A stretch of DNA of 64,000 nucleotides from Owenia fusiformis (Eukaryota; Annelida; Polychaeta; Sabellida; Oweniidae): NCBI GenBank assembly GCA_903813345.2, contig CAIIXF020000011.1, forward strand, positions 28,882,166-28,946,165, in the 5' to 3' direction. Of this stretch, positions 53,901 through 64,000 are shown piece by piece. The translations under genes were made by a program, and so were the position numbers. The notes under the pieces were generated by a model. It did not search any database and was not told the DNA's origin. It saw only the letters and a list, made by a program, of their open reading frames with translations. The stretch's first letter is position 1. The number at the start of each line of letters is the position of its first letter.

Positions 53901-54020
53901 CTGAGGAAGATGTCCTTTATATGGCACAGAATGTTCACTGCCAGATGCAATAGTAGTAGTCAGTACACTCCAAGTACATAAAACACTTATATACAGCTTT
54001 ATACAGCTATTTACAGACAT
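47911..54020 (-). CDS. OSTM1: Osteopetrosis-associated transmembrane protein 1 (complete, 5 exons)
   Basis: Exons: 54020-53670, 51768-51645, 49096-48978, 48588-48442, 48147-47911. They total 978 bp: 325 residues plus TGA, close to the ~334-residue mammalian protein. Start at 54020 is the first ATG of the exon and gives a signal peptide (KLYISVLCTWSVLTT core). The luminal region has the family Cys pattern: CSVRHARPLHFCQSC, GYCSSCFSSY, EVASCVSNV, LVCTKCLDSYNKL and HNHVCVDLVDAMN, with several N-glycosylation sequons (NGT, NVT, NHT, NYT). A single membrane segment follows (LIPVICLTVFFSLLPIVFYI), then a basic cytosolic tail. The family is the beta subunit of the ClC-7 chloride/proton antiporter in lysosomes. 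A consensus donor (GTAAGT at 47981) lies within the last exon, so the final ~25 residues may be intron read-through and an alternative last exon may exist. Confidence 0.93.
49287..49720 (+). mobile_element. Helentron/pearl-like element, copy 7 (5' truncated)
   Basis: About two degenerate units of the same AGGTCA-containing repeat as copy 6, then a CAACCA-rich linker and the intact 3' end AGACCATAACAATATGTCAC with hairpin GTCACCACTTATTGGTGGTGAC. In OSTM1 intron 2. Confidence 0.65.
50571..50604 (+). CDS. Candidate unassigned first exon (weak)
   Basis: ATGGCGGACCATGATGAATA and two-thirds of a short exon precede a consensus GTGAGT donor at 50605. It encodes MADHDEYSKQF plus one base. It lies inside OSTM1 intron 2 on the opposite strand. 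I could not find a following exon, so it may be chance or a YY1-like AATGGCGG site. Confidence 0.15.
50628..50757. mobile_element. 130-bp hairpin MITE
   Basis: Arms of about 60 bp: AATATAGAC at the left end and GTCTATATT at the right end, with AATACACCCC and GGGCTAGGCACAAA mirrored near the short loop. No coding capacity, no clear target duplication. OSTM1 intron 2. Confidence 0.65.
52817..53528. mobile_element. Inverted-repeat element split by a Helentron-like insertion
   Basis: Arms of about 120 bp (52817-52935 and 53410-53528) share ACCTAC(T/C)TCAATAAATTCCT, AGTATTTTAGCA and CCAATCATCTGGG as mirrors. The Helentron-like copy 8 (53046-53385) lies in the loop. In OSTM1 intron 1. Confidence 0.6.
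53046..53385 (+). mobile_element. Helentron/pearl-like element, copy 8
   Basis: 5' CAAGGCATGACAAAATGTCA, about two core units with TTTTTGACCTTTTT and AAATCTAAAGTCAGATTTGA, 3' GGAGACCATAACAATATG and a weakened hairpin ending GTGACATAATA. Confidence 0.6.
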
Positions 54021-54585
54021 TTTGTTCAATGTTTTGAAATTTTGTCTTCTTGTCAAACTCAAATGATCACATGATCAATGACAAGCCCCATAAAAGTACT
54101 ATTGGTGTATCAAAAGTACTTTCAAAGATATTATTTTTCCAAAGAAAGTTGACTCTTATTTACTTACTCTAAATATGAAATGAAATAGGACAGTTCACCA
54201 TACGTTCGCAATTGTAATTTTTATGAATCAGGTAGCTCTTCTATTGTGGTAATGAACTTGTAGAGAAAAATAAATGAAAAACAAGAAACGGCACGCAAAT
54301 TTGAATGTGGCATGTCATGGCGGCGTAAGGTTTCCGGTTCAAAATGAGTAAATCATGTATTCTCATAAATACTCGTCTTATTCATACGCTATCGAGGTAG
54401 GTGTACATAGTTATTGATCCATGAACTCCTAATAAACTAAGTCAAAATGAAACATGTGTATTATGATAGATTACATGTATGTGACGTTTTCTCATCAACC
54501 ACCATGATCATCTCACACATACAGTTGGGGACATAAATAAATGACAGGTGGATTTGCTGAAGTGAGGATTTCCTAGTATGTATCC

Positions 54586-54614
54586 AACAGACCGAATATA
54601 ATATTCGGTCTGTT
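54586..54614. repeat. 29-bp perfect palindrome
   Basis: 14-bp arms (AACAGACCGAATAT and its exact complement) around one A. Between OSTM1 and MRPS31. Confidence 0.85.
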
Positions 54615-55772
54615 ATGATTGATATATTTCCTGTGGAAATCGCGGTGATATTTTTTGCACATTAAGGGGCAACAAGGCCTGTAGAGAGAAAATAGGAGAC
54701 TTTTAACTTTTTCTGAGCTATCAAGGCAACATCTGCCTTAACATCTTCTTTGACATACCTATTTTCTTAAAATGTATGGATAAACTATCAATTTCAGCAT
54801 TAATAAGTGTAAATTCAGTTCAAAGCTTCAAAAAGGGGAAATCCGCTTTTATATTTTTAAGATCCACCCTGTTTCAAGAGGAATATCAGCTGAAATAATG
54901 TTTATCTAGGGGGTTTCTTAGTAGATATAAAAATAGATGTAAGTCTTGATGAAATAGCCAAACTTAAATATATTTTGACACTGGTCCCTGATCGTTGAAT
55001 GGCCCCTCTGCACTAATTGTTGCAACTTTAATTTCTCGTTTATTATAAGAATGTTCACCTTGAAAATTGGTGAATATATTGAAGAGATGTTCATCTTAAA
55101 CTAGAAGCAAAAATATTTGTATAAGGCGGGTACAAGTTGATATAAAATAATGAAATGTTCAGACTCACCGAAACTTCAGGATGTGTTCATAAGTAGATCG
55201 CGAAATCAATGTCAAGGACGTTTGAGTTCACGAGATCCAAACGAGATATGCAAATTTTGAACTTTGACAACACATGACCACTTGATTACCTCGGCCTTCT
55301 TCATGAATATTTCCGCTCTATTTACTATAAGTGAAGAAAATTAATCGGGATAATGATAATAAATGACTAGATCTAATAAATTCCCGCACAAATGGAATTT
55401 AGCAATACGCTTCCGTAATGTTGCTCCCGCTCCACGTGTTATTTGTTTACAAATAGACTGCCGTCACTGGCTAAATCTCGTTTATCGTGAGAATTGGCAT
55501 TGCCAAAATGGCTTGACCTAATCAATGGCTTCGCTACAAGAAGCGTCTGTACATTTTATGAATATCTTCAGTAAGAGGACAATATACGAAAAAATAATAT
55601 TGTGAGTTCTTTAAAAGGTAATCATTTTATCATTAAACAAACTTATTTGTAACATTTATACAACACCACATTTTACAATAGGTGACTTACAGTCTGAATA
55701 TTTATTCAGACGAAGGATACAGTCTAGAGGATTTCCCATGTTAAAAATAAGAGAATTTACAAGAGGCCTTAA
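54615..55772. other. Intergenic; nothing recognised
   Basis: No exon, repeat or RNA gene that I can support. Confidence 0.5.
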
Positions 55773-56779
55773 GGCGACGCTATATTAAATAATAAGTACA
55801 AAAAATGACGGCCATATTTTTTTGATAAAGACACATGTTTTTAAAATCTGTTTACCTTGTATATGAATTGTGTATCTTGACTAATGAAACATGTCAAAGT
55901 TAACATCACACATAAACGCATTTTTCCAAACTATGAATTGGAGGTGCATGGATCCCCAAAGCTAGCATGAAGAGTGCGAAGTGAGGCTAATTTTTGAAAG
56001 TTTCAAGGAGTAGCCTTGCAACAGTCACACATTTGCAAGAGTCTAAAATTTCCACAAATCATCTTACCTTTCCCAGGAACAACGAAGGAGCATGAAAATG
56101 TGCACTTCTTGCATTGTTAGAGTATAATAAACCTCAAACCATTGTAAATTCCAAATATTTCATGTCCACATTTTGTTTGCCGGAACTACTTCTAGACTTC
56201 CTGATTAATCCTCATGCAAGTTTTGTGACTACACCAAGTGGCATGGATTATCACTTGTATGTTTTATCTATTACAGTGTTATTATCATGATAGATACATG
56301 ATAGAGGCTTTATGAATGATAAACAATGGAAACATGAATGAAGATAACTCTGGACTAAAAAATAGTTCCAGGAAACAAAATGGTGGACATGAAATATTTA
56401 GAATTCACAATGGTTTGAGCTTTATTATACTCTAACAATGCAAGAAGTACACATTTTCGTGCTCCTTCGTTGTTCCTTGGTAAGGTAAGATGATTTGTGG
56501 AAATTTTAGACTCTTGCAAATGTGTGACTGTTGCAAGGCTACTCCTTGAAACTTTCAAAAATTAGCCTCACTTCGCACTCTTCATGCTAGCTTTGGGGAT
56601 CCATGCACCTCCAATTCATAGTTTGGAAAAATGCGTTTATGTGTGATGTTAACTTTGACATGTTTCATTAGTCAAGATACACAATTCATATACAAGGTAA
56701 ACAGATTTTAAAAACATGTGTCTTTATCAAAAAAATATGGCAGTCTTTTTTTGTACTTTTTATTTAATATAGCGTCGCC
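55773..56779. mobile_element. 1007-bp foldback element with ~410-bp arms, TTAA-like target
   Basis: 55773-56185 and 56371-56779 are nearly perfect inverted copies with a ~185-bp loop. Ends GGCGACGCTATATTAAATA and mirror. TTAA precedes the left end (55769-55772) and ATAA follows the right (56780-56783); a third, partial copy at 58549 is also preceded by TTAA. This suggests a piggyBac- or Kolobok-type TTAA target. No transposase seen. Confidence 0.75.
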
Positions 56780-57125
56780 ATAAATCAGTGGATGAGATTA
56801 TACAAAATGTAAAATATACAAATTTTAAGGGATATGTATCTAGACAATATTGGAAATTATGGGCTTTCAGACCACCATAATTAGGAAATGGTGATCGAAA
56901 ATCGACCTGTCTTTTATTTTTGTCCCCAACTGTAGGCAAAGGCCGATAGGAATATTTTTAAATAAAGATGTCATGGTAATCGATCTGTGTTTATTTATAG
57001 GTATTCTCTTCAGGTAATCAACGGGAGCCGAAGTGGTATTTTTAAAATCCACATTTTCTCCTAAATGCCGATCGTTCTTGTGAACAGCTCTACTGTTTGC
57101 TAAAAGACATATCCATATACATACT

Positions 57126-57531
57126 AAGGGGAGGCATCAAAAGTTCGATGTCGGATCGGAAACTAAATAAATCTAGTTTTGATTCAGACCCCCCTCTCCC
57201 CCCAAAAATTAAATACCGTGAAAGTTGATCGCTTACTTCCGGTTTGAGAATTTGAAAAATTATTGCTAAACACGATCTAGTTTTTGTTAATTCCTATCGT
57301 AATTTGCGGCTTTTAACAACTATTGATAGAATAGAATCCATTGGAATGATCTTGACGAAGAAAGCATCAGGTAAAATCTTTATTTTTAAACCATTCCAAG
57401 GCATTCTGAGTTGAAATTGCCAAAAATTTGAAATTTGTGGGATAGCAAACTGAAATGGGTTTGAACCCCCTCCCCCCAAACTAGATTTATTTAGTTTTCT
57501 ATCCGACATCGAACTTTTGATGCCTCCCTTA
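57126..57531. mobile_element. ~406-bp MITE with GGGAGGCATCAAAAGTTCGA ends
   Basis: AAGGGGAGGCATCAAAAGTT on the left and its mirror AACTTTTGATGCCTCCCTT on the right, extending about 70 bp inward with CTAAATAAATCTAGTTT mirrored. No coding capacity. Confidence 0.65.
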
Positions 57532-57598
57532 AGTGTGTAGTGTCGATCAAACACTAACTGAAATAGGCATAATATGCCTAATAACAGCAAAATTGTGG

Positions 57599-57838
57599 TT
57601 TGCGAAATTGGCCATGGCAGATTTCCGGAAGTAGTAATTATTCACTTCTCTCTTCGATTAGACGTTTATTCTCAAACATCTACAAACTATCTGAAATGAT
57701 TTTTTCGTATTTTTAGAAAGTTTTTAGAATGGTATGCTATTTTAAGGCTTTGCTAAAAATCGGTAAGTACCAATGGTATGCTTTGCGCATGCGCAAAATC
57801 AATAAACACTTGATTCCTGCCATGGCCAATTTCGCAAA
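57599..57838. mobile_element. ~240-bp MITE with TTTGCGAAATTGGCCATGGC ends
   Basis: TTTGCGAAATTGGCCATGGC at 57599 is mirrored by GCCATGGCCAATTTCGCAAA ending at about 57838. Confidence 0.65.
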
Positions 57839-58548
57839 GCGGGACAGTGCCGTTTAATGACATGTCATATCGATTTTATGTGCTAGGTAGTTCAATCCAT
57901 ATGTTTTCTTTATATCTAGTTATATTTTTCCCTTTGGAAATAGTGTTAAGTCGACATAAATTGGTATTCAAAAACTACATCAACAACTCGTTGAGCACCT
58001 GAGAGAAAAATATAATACTGGATTCTGTTGGTGCTGCCATCTTTATATCGGCCCAGAACCTATGATCTCACATTTGGCTGTGGTGTGGCCCCCAGTGGTA
58101 CAAAGGCAGGGCAAATTATATGGGCCCTGTAAGAGGTTTGACAATTACAAGTCAGTACAGGCCAAAAGGAACACACTCCTCTATGGCCTGTATGGGGCTG
58201 TTTTCGAGTTTGTACAAGCAAGTACGAGGCATGTTATTATTATTTCGAGCCAGTAAGATGTAGGACTCAGGAGGCTTGTATTTTTAAATTCAAGGACTGC
58301 ACTCAGGAGGCTTGTAGTTGTATTATTCTTCGAGCCCTAAAAAGTACGAAAAGTACGTTAGTACAGTGGGGAACATAAAGAATTACTACAGCTATGAAAA
58401 ATACATCCTGTCGCACATGTAATAAATTTTTACCTCAGTGTATTCAGTGCTCTATTTTCTCCGTCCTAGTAAGTCCAAATATAGTGGAATTTGTGTCCAT
58501 AATCACAAATTAGAATTTAAAAATTTGAAGTGGATATTCATATGTTAA

Positions 58549-58653
58549 GGCGAAGCTAAATTAATCAAAAAATGACTGCCATATTTTTTTGATAAAGACA
58601 CATGTTTTTAAAATCTGTTTACCTTGTATATGAATTGTGTATCTTGACTAAAG
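58549..58653 (+). mobile_element. Partial copy of the 55773-56779 foldback family
   Basis: Begins GGCGAAGCTAAATTAATCA after TTAA and follows the family arm (GATAAAGACACATGTTTTTA, TTTACCTTGTATATGAATTG) until TCTTGACTAA, then diverges. Confidence 0.75.
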
Positions 58654-58686
58654 ATGTTGAAGTGATTTTGGAGCCCGATTACCCCG

Positions 58687-58815
58687 CAAGGAGGATTGGC
58701 TCCCATAATGCAACATGACACGTGCCAGCTTTCAAAATGCCGTTCCGCCATTTTGAAACCTGTCACGAGTAAACAAGGTTAACTGATGTTGCATTCTGGG
58801 AAATAATCCTCCTTG
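58687..58815. promoter_or_regulatory. Palindromic MITE-like sequence forming the probable MRPS31 promoter
   Basis: Ends CAAGGAGGATT and AATCCTCCTTG share the terminal word of the MITE at 27406-27652. The arms also mirror CCCA(T/G)AATGCAACAT and TTTCAAAATG. TTCCCAGAATGCA (minus strand, 58789-58803 region) and TCCCATAATGCAAC (plus, ~58701) resemble ZNF143/Staf sites; CAAAATGGCGG (minus, ~58746) resembles a YY1 site. It ends 10 bp before the candidate MRPS31 start codon. Confidence 0.5.
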
Positions 58816-58825
58816 GATCACAAAC

Positions 58826-61800
58826 ATGGCGATTCATGAAAACATTCATTCTATTTGGTAGGAATTTATCCATCATTTGCAGGTATGAAACTTTGGATTC
58901 ATTTATTGTGCTACTTAAAGTGAACGGGAATTTTTTTTCTTCTGCTTGGGAGAGTTTGAGACACAAAACTTAGAATTAAGCTCATGGTGACAACTTTTGA
59001 TGGTTGAGGTTTATCAAATTAACTCATTCTATACATGGTCTACATCTTTCATTTTTCAGTTTACCTAGATTATTAATTATCCCATATGACATATGACATA
59101 TGATTTCAAATTTTATGATTACAACATGACCAGTTGTTCATGCAGGAATATATCTTTACTAGAAGGCCACAATATAGTGGCCTTAGAAGAAGGTAACTTA
59201 AAGTGAACAGGAATTATTTATCTTCTGCTTGGGAGAGTTTGAGACACGAAACTTAGAATTAAGCTCATTGTGACAACTTTTAATGGTTGAGGTTTATTAA
59301 TGTCTCCGACTTTAGATGTATTCAGATATATTTATTTTATTTATTTTATTATTTATTTAGAAACTACATCTTTGAAACGATGGCACACTAAAATTAAATT
59401 GTTATAGGTGCGTCTAAAACATGTTACAGTATATATATATATTAACTCATATTAACTCATTTTATACAAGATGATGGTCTACATCTTTCATTTTTCAGTT
59501 TACCTAGATTATTAATTGAGGTTGATCATTCTTTAGAATGTATGAATAACTAGAATTTTCAGTGGCCTACTTTCAAAAATTGCCAAAAAATTCCAAACAG
59601 ACTCTGACCTTTAACTTACCAAATGTATACATTTAAATTCTTATTTAACATACTCTAAATTATCCTCGGATACTACGCTAACCCTTAATACCCTAACAAT
59701 CAAAATAAATTACTCTCGTTTGACGATGCTGAAGGTAATGTATTTATATGCATGTTTCCCATGAGGTGATAAATATGTTGTCAATTTGTTTCTTAGCTTT
59801 ATACCGTTCCATCACATGATTACAGGCTGTTAATAGTTATAAAATATTTCATATTATTTATTCCCATTTAAGTATAATTGAACTGTAATTTTAAATGGAC
59901 CGAAAAAAAGTTTATCGAAACTAATGAGCCATTACGTGGCAAGTATGTTGGTCAAAAATTATGGGTTCTTACGAGGATCGTAATGACAGAGCTTGGAACT
60001 AACGAGCTATTAAGTGCCTCGTTACAATCAATGTAATGAATATGGGTCAAAAATTACCAGCAGATACGGCCCCCGTATGGGCAAGTACATGGGTCAGAAA
60101 TTACAGGTTCTAACCTAGTAATCCCAACCCAAGACGAGGCCCAGAAATTACAAGGAATTACGGGACTTGTTACGAGACCCATACACGGTTATACAGAGCC
60201 CATTGAGGAATGGGGTTCATACAATCTCGTATGGCCCCCAATGTTATTTGCCTGTGTACCCACATAAATGTGGGGTTGATTTTTTAAATCACTCCAATAG
60301 CTACTTGTGTCTTGAAATCTTGGAGTTCAAAATAAGCTGGATTTATTCGGGTCTCTGGCTTACAGCTAGATGTGACTTCACGTACATGTCACATGAACCT
60401 AGAACACCTATTTAATAAGTTTTAGAAATATTTATAAGAATATCAATTATATTGAGATCGAAGCAATTGCTTGTCTGGAGTTAGATATTTCAAAAAAAAA
60501 TTTCGGAAAGAACCTAAAACTCAATGGATCACCATTTATAGTAAAGCTGGATTATTGATTATTTAGGTAAAATTCTGCTCTGATTCAACTCCTGACAACG
60601 TTTTAAAACCCCAAGATTTCTCAATACACAAGTAGTTGTGGGGGTGATTTTCTTGTAGCATTTTTGTCAAAAATAGGAGAAAAATTCTGTTGTTTTCCTT
60701 GCAAGATGGCATCATGTGTTTACCATCACAACATTTTGCAATCATAACTATTATAAAATATTTGAGACAAACTTGTCCCAATTTTTTTTTTTTTTGTGTG
60801 TACATAACATTCAAACACAACATTCAGCTAGTGCTCTGTTTGTACTTCTGTTTCAACCATTTCAATCATTTTTACCTTTTAAATTCCAGGCTTGTTAATC
60901 ATCAATTGAGGCCTCAGGCAGCAGTAGTGCTCCAAAGATGCATGTCAAATAATTCAGACAGTGGAGATAAACCCAGAGTAAAATTGACAAGGCCCCCAGA
61001 GAGGCGACCACAGGCAAGCAACAACAATGGTAGCAGTAGCAGCAGTGATAGCGACAGTAGTAGTTCAGGCAGTGATAGCGATAGTGACAAGTGAGTCTCA
61101 GTTTCTTATTTAGAGTATGTTTAGGGTAAATGTACAGGGTGTCAAAAAACAACCGCACCCCCCTCTACAGCAAAAAGTCCTTTGTGTTACATATCCTGTC
61201 ATACCTTGTTTGAAAGATAATTTAATTCTGGAGTAACTCATCAAATTTCTTTTAATAAAACTTTATATTAAAAAAGTTACATTGTTTCAAAGTTTGCTAC
61301 TTTGGTCCTTTGCTTGCTGCTCTGTTACGAGTTATTTGTCAAATCTTCAGAAAGTGGAATATGAAAGAATTAGCCCAGATTTCAATTGCACTGAACATAT
61401 GGGTTCAGTTCTGAAAAACAGGGTAAAGGAATTGATGGACAACGAGCCTCTTGAAAAAAAGATGAAGTAAGGATGTTATTCTGAAGAATGTGAGGAAAGT
61501 GCTAAGAGGATTATGCAATGCTACACCTTTATCTGAATTTTCATTGAAATCATATCAATTCAGATAAGCTGCAATTTGAGCAGTAACTGGTGGTCATACC
61601 GACTACTAAGAGTCAGCTGTAAATCTGTAAAATTATATGATATAAAGCTGATATTTCTCAGGTAACTGCAGAATTATATTGTCTTTAAAATGAGATATGA
61701 CACACTATGTAACATTAAGTAATTTTTGCTGTAGAGGGGGGTGCCGTTGTTTTTTGACACCCTGTATAAAGCATTTAACATTGATGCATGTCTCCTAATG

Positions 61801-63422
61801 CCCACCCCTCCCCAATAAGGCCCTCCCCAATAAGGCGGGTCATTGCCAGGTCGCCGTTGACAGCAATAGGTTAGGAGAATAACCTCAAATCTAAATGGTC
61901 AATGAACCATGAGGCACCTCAATTTTGGCACCCATCAGGGCCTAATGAGAACATCCTAAATTTCAAGCATACATGTACATGTATTCCATTCCAGAGATGC
62001 CAAAGTTGATGGTGAGCTAGTGTATGCGGCTCGCAAGGTTGCCACAGCGATGGGAGGAAACATCCGGAAAATAGAATCTGACTTACTGAATCAATTAAAG
62101 TCCCATGTAAAAGAAACAGAAGAAGCAAAGAAAGGTGTAACAAAAGAAACAAATCTGAGGTGAGGGAAGAAAAGGTGGACTATTTTATCACCTTGGAAGC
62201 AGAGTTTAACAACTGTTTCATCACAAATATACTGTCCCAATTTCATTAGTTTTTACAGTAAGCAACATGTCACTACAACAAGTGGAAGTGGTGACATATT
62301 ATTATGGTCTCCAACTTTTTTTGATGTGTTCAGTGGTTGATATTCAACGGTTGATGTCTGTTGCAAATGGCAGGTGGTGACATTTTGCATGTTAATGCCT
62401 TGTCTGATTATTTTCAAGGAATGACACCATATTATGTCCAGTACTTCGCATCTTTATTTACAAACTTTACAAAAACATGAATACCTTTGTTTTATGGATT
62501 GTTGCTATGAATTAACCATTTTGGTTCTTATCCGACATTTCAGTGATCTGTTTGCGGGAATGAGGCTCGAAAAAGGACCTAAGAAAACAAGACGGTACCA
62601 AGGACAAACACAGGGTAAGGTGACTTTTTTAATAATGAATGGTGACTTTTTAATAATGAATGGTGACTTTTTAATAATGAATGGAGTATATGTACTGATA
62701 TCAAGCTCTACCAAAACCTTGAAGGTTTTGGTAGAGCTTGAAATAAAAGGAACATGAAAATGGGATCTCTTAGGAAATAAATCTTGAAAAATTTGCATCA
62801 ATATGTTAAGTTAGCCTGTAATGCACATTGCGCTAGGCAGCGACCTGTGTACCTCTTTTGACTGCAATATGATTGAAATAAATGTATAATGAACCAAAAA
62901 TATGTTAAGTTAGTGATAATGTTAGCTGTTAATAGAGTTGTATTGCTTCATCTCAAGAATGTGGATGTTATTTTTGAATTGAAGACAAAGACCATCAACC
63001 AGATGAACCAAGTCAGCAATATAATTCATTGAGCATTGAAAATGGTATAATATAGAATAGATATAATTTTGATGTTTTATTTGTTACCTTTTCTTTTGTA
63101 AGTGAATTAGCCGAATAAAGTTGAAATGAAGTTGAAACTATAATAATATAATGTTTGAAAATACAATAATAGTATCTTATTATACAATATAATAATATTT
63201 AGAAATTATATAATACTTAAAAGTACAATATTATACAAATGAATTGAAAAATGTATGAATATTCCCGAAGTTCCTAACTTTACTATTATATATCGTAGCT
63301 CAGAGGGGCCAGGATGAGGCGGTAGCGCCATCTGCACCATGGAGTGAGGGACTAGGAAGAAACACAAAATCAAGAGACTTTAATCTAGCTAATAGGAACC
63401 AATACGCAGCAGGTGGAAAAAG
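58826..63422 (+). CDS. MRPS31: Mitochondrial ribosomal protein S31 (mS31), 5' part, gene incomplete in window
   Basis: Exons: 58826-58857 (candidate first exon, ATG in CAAACATGGCG), 60890-61090, 61995-62159, 62544-62614, 63299-63422, then a GTATTGG donor; later exons lie further right or beyond the window. 197 codons plus 2 bases, all phases consistent. Family matches are RVKLTRPPERRPQ (as TTKPPKRRPL in human), GELVYAARKVATAMGG, IRKIESDLLNQLKSHVKE and DLFAGMRLEKGPKKTRRY, in the order seen in vertebrate MRPS31. Residues ~48-76 are a Ser/Asp/Asn low-complexity insert. The N-terminus up to LRPQAAVVLQRCM is a plausible mitochondrial presequence. The protein belongs to the mitochondrial small ribosomal subunit. 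Exons 2-5 are well supported; exon 1 rests on phase, Kozak context and promoter-like sequence only. TG|G at the junction gives Trp. Confidence 0.78.
59130..60889. other. MRPS31 intron 1 repeats, otherwise unassigned
   Basis: A ~50-bp stretch (AAGTGAACGGGAATTTTTTT, GGGAGAGTTTGAGACAC) near 58918 recurs near 59200, about 285 bp apart. A LINE 3'-tail-like T/A-rich run lies at 59330-59430. Around 59930-60240 there are GGGTCAAAAATTA/GGCCCCCGTATG words related to 58060-58210. Confidence 0.45.
61135..61764 (+). mobile_element. Tc1/mariner-like element remnant with ~44-bp inverted repeats
   Basis: CAGGGTGTCAAAAAACAACC at the left and its mirror at the right, flanked by TA on both sides. The plus strand inside encodes SPDFNCTEHMGSVLKNRVKE (about 61370-61430), the segment around the last catalytic acid of Tc1/mariner transposases (usual pattern SPDLNPIEHLW..LK..V). 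Most of the transposase is deleted. In MRPS31 intron 2. Confidence 0.7.
62266..62403 (-). mobile_element. Helentron/pearl-like element, copy 9, minus orientation
   Basis: Complement of the family: GTGGTGACATA-type hairpin first (62266-62300), GGTCTCCAACTTTTTTT, then CAGGTGGTGACATTTTGCAT and GTTAATGCCTTG at the 5' end. In MRPS31 intron 3. Confidence 0.65.
62624..62741. repeat. Three 21-bp direct repeats followed by a 41-nt perfect palindrome
   Basis: GGTGACTTTTTAATAATGAA occurs three times (about 62619-62684). Then 62701-62741 is a palindrome with 20-bp perfect arms (AGCTCTACCAAAACCTT core) around a single G. Ten bp after the MRPS31 exon 4 donor. Confidence 0.8.
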
Positions 63423-63587
63423 GTATTGGTCATGCAACTTACACTGGTTCCATTCACACACAAAAGTAGGAGTAAAATACATGTACTACAGGAGTTAAAT
63501 TGTCTTAATAGAATATTTAGGCAATACGAGGAATAGAATGACACTCCAATATTCTGATGTAGACATCATTTAAAAACATACTTCTTA

Positions 63588-64000
63588 TACAGGCTGTTTC
63601 ATAATGATCGTCCCCCCACCAATCCAAGATGGCATGCCTCCATGTGTTATACAGGCTGGTAAGAAATGGCAACCCAGTATTTTCCTCATATCTTTTTAGG
63701 AAATACACCCTGTTATTTGGCACATTTGTACATCATTCAATTTCCTACCATATTTCATGACCATCAGATAATCACAATATTACAGCACTTTGAACAACAT
63801 GCCCCAGGTGTGACCATCATCGTGCTGTAGGCAAACCTGCATAAGCTGTAAATGACCCGACTATTCTTCAGCAGGTTTTGCCTGAAAGACACAGATATCT
63901 CCTTTGAGGTCTGCAGTTGTCCTGAGGTCATTCTTGTACACTAAAGTACAAACATTTTGGACGATGTATGCAGGTTTACCTACAGAGCAATAGTGGTCAC
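63588..64000. mobile_element. Possible Tc1/mariner-like fragment running off the right edge
   Basis: ATACAGGCTGTTTCATAATG at 63590 and TACAGGCTGGTAAGAAATGG at 63650 resemble mariner termini. On the minus strand a decayed segment reads RTTADLKGDI-like near 63915, reminiscent of the helix-turn-helix region of transposases, but stops interrupt it. Weak. Confidence 0.3.

Noticed and set aside
54021-54062. A 14-residue N-terminal extension of OSTM1
   Set aside because: It would begin at a TTG; the first ATG of the frame is at 54020 and immediately gives a good signal peptide.
60690-60889. Upstream extension of the MRPS31 exon-2 frame
   Set aside because: A clear polypyrimidine tract and CCAG acceptor precede 60890, and the upstream residues are hydrophobic and Phe-rich with no similarity.

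Overview
The window is animal nuclear DNA. It is AT-rich, with short coding exons bounded by canonical GT/AG introns and a dense load of small non-autonomous transposons. There are no operons or bacterial signals. Five protein-coding genes can be assembled by following splice phases and family landmarks. All five families are conserved across bilaterians. Introns are numerous and intergenic spacing is short, and the repeat content (Helentron/pearl-like elements carrying tandem arrays, hAT-like and Tc1/mariner MITEs, CR1/jockey-like LINE ends) fits a marine invertebrate such as a mollusc or other lophotrochozoan, or a basal deuterostome. I cannot name the species from sequence alone.

Layout. 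(1) 1789-26118, minus: an RPGR orthologue (retinitis pigmentosa GTPase regulator) with 19 recognised exons. A seven-bladed RCC1 propeller is followed by a long Lys/Glu/Asp tail split over many exons. The 3' end probably lies beyond position 1. Its introns hold most of the repeats in the left half, including two inverted ~1.7-2.0 kb G-rich elements at 12498-16693. (2) 27870-32500, minus: DNAJC8, complete in 8 exons. (3) 32697-39122, plus: MEAF6, complete in 6 exons, head-to-head with DNAJC8 across only 196 bp. (4) 47911-54020, minus: OSTM1, complete in 5 exons. (5) 58826 to beyond 63422, plus: MRPS31 (mS31), 5' part only; the gene runs towards or off the right edge. Between MEAF6 and OSTM1 (39.1-47.9 kb) and between OSTM1 and MRPS31 (54.0-58.8 kb) I see only repeats and unassigned AT-rich DNA.

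The genes are not a functional pathway. They are neighbours with separate jobs: ciliary transition zone (RPGR), splicing-associated J-protein (DNAJC8), NuA4/HBO1 acetyltransferase subunit (MEAF6), lysosomal ClC-7 partner (OSTM1) and mitoribosome small subunit (MRPS31). DNAJC8/MEAF6 probably share a bidirectional promoter.

The most interesting non-genic material is: a family of Helentron-like elements with 3' hairpins, two of which have swollen cores (a 145-bp minisatellite in one; a ~135-bp array carrying about nine near-perfect DR4 nuclear-receptor motifs in another); a possible second RPGR first exon with an upstream CACGTG cluster, lying in the arm of a long inverted repeat; a palindromic MITE that forms the MRPS31 promoter region and carries ZNF143-like and YY1-like motifs; and several near-perfect large palindromes. 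All exon boundaries are read by eye from splice consensus, phase and protein similarity recalled from the families; no alignment was run.
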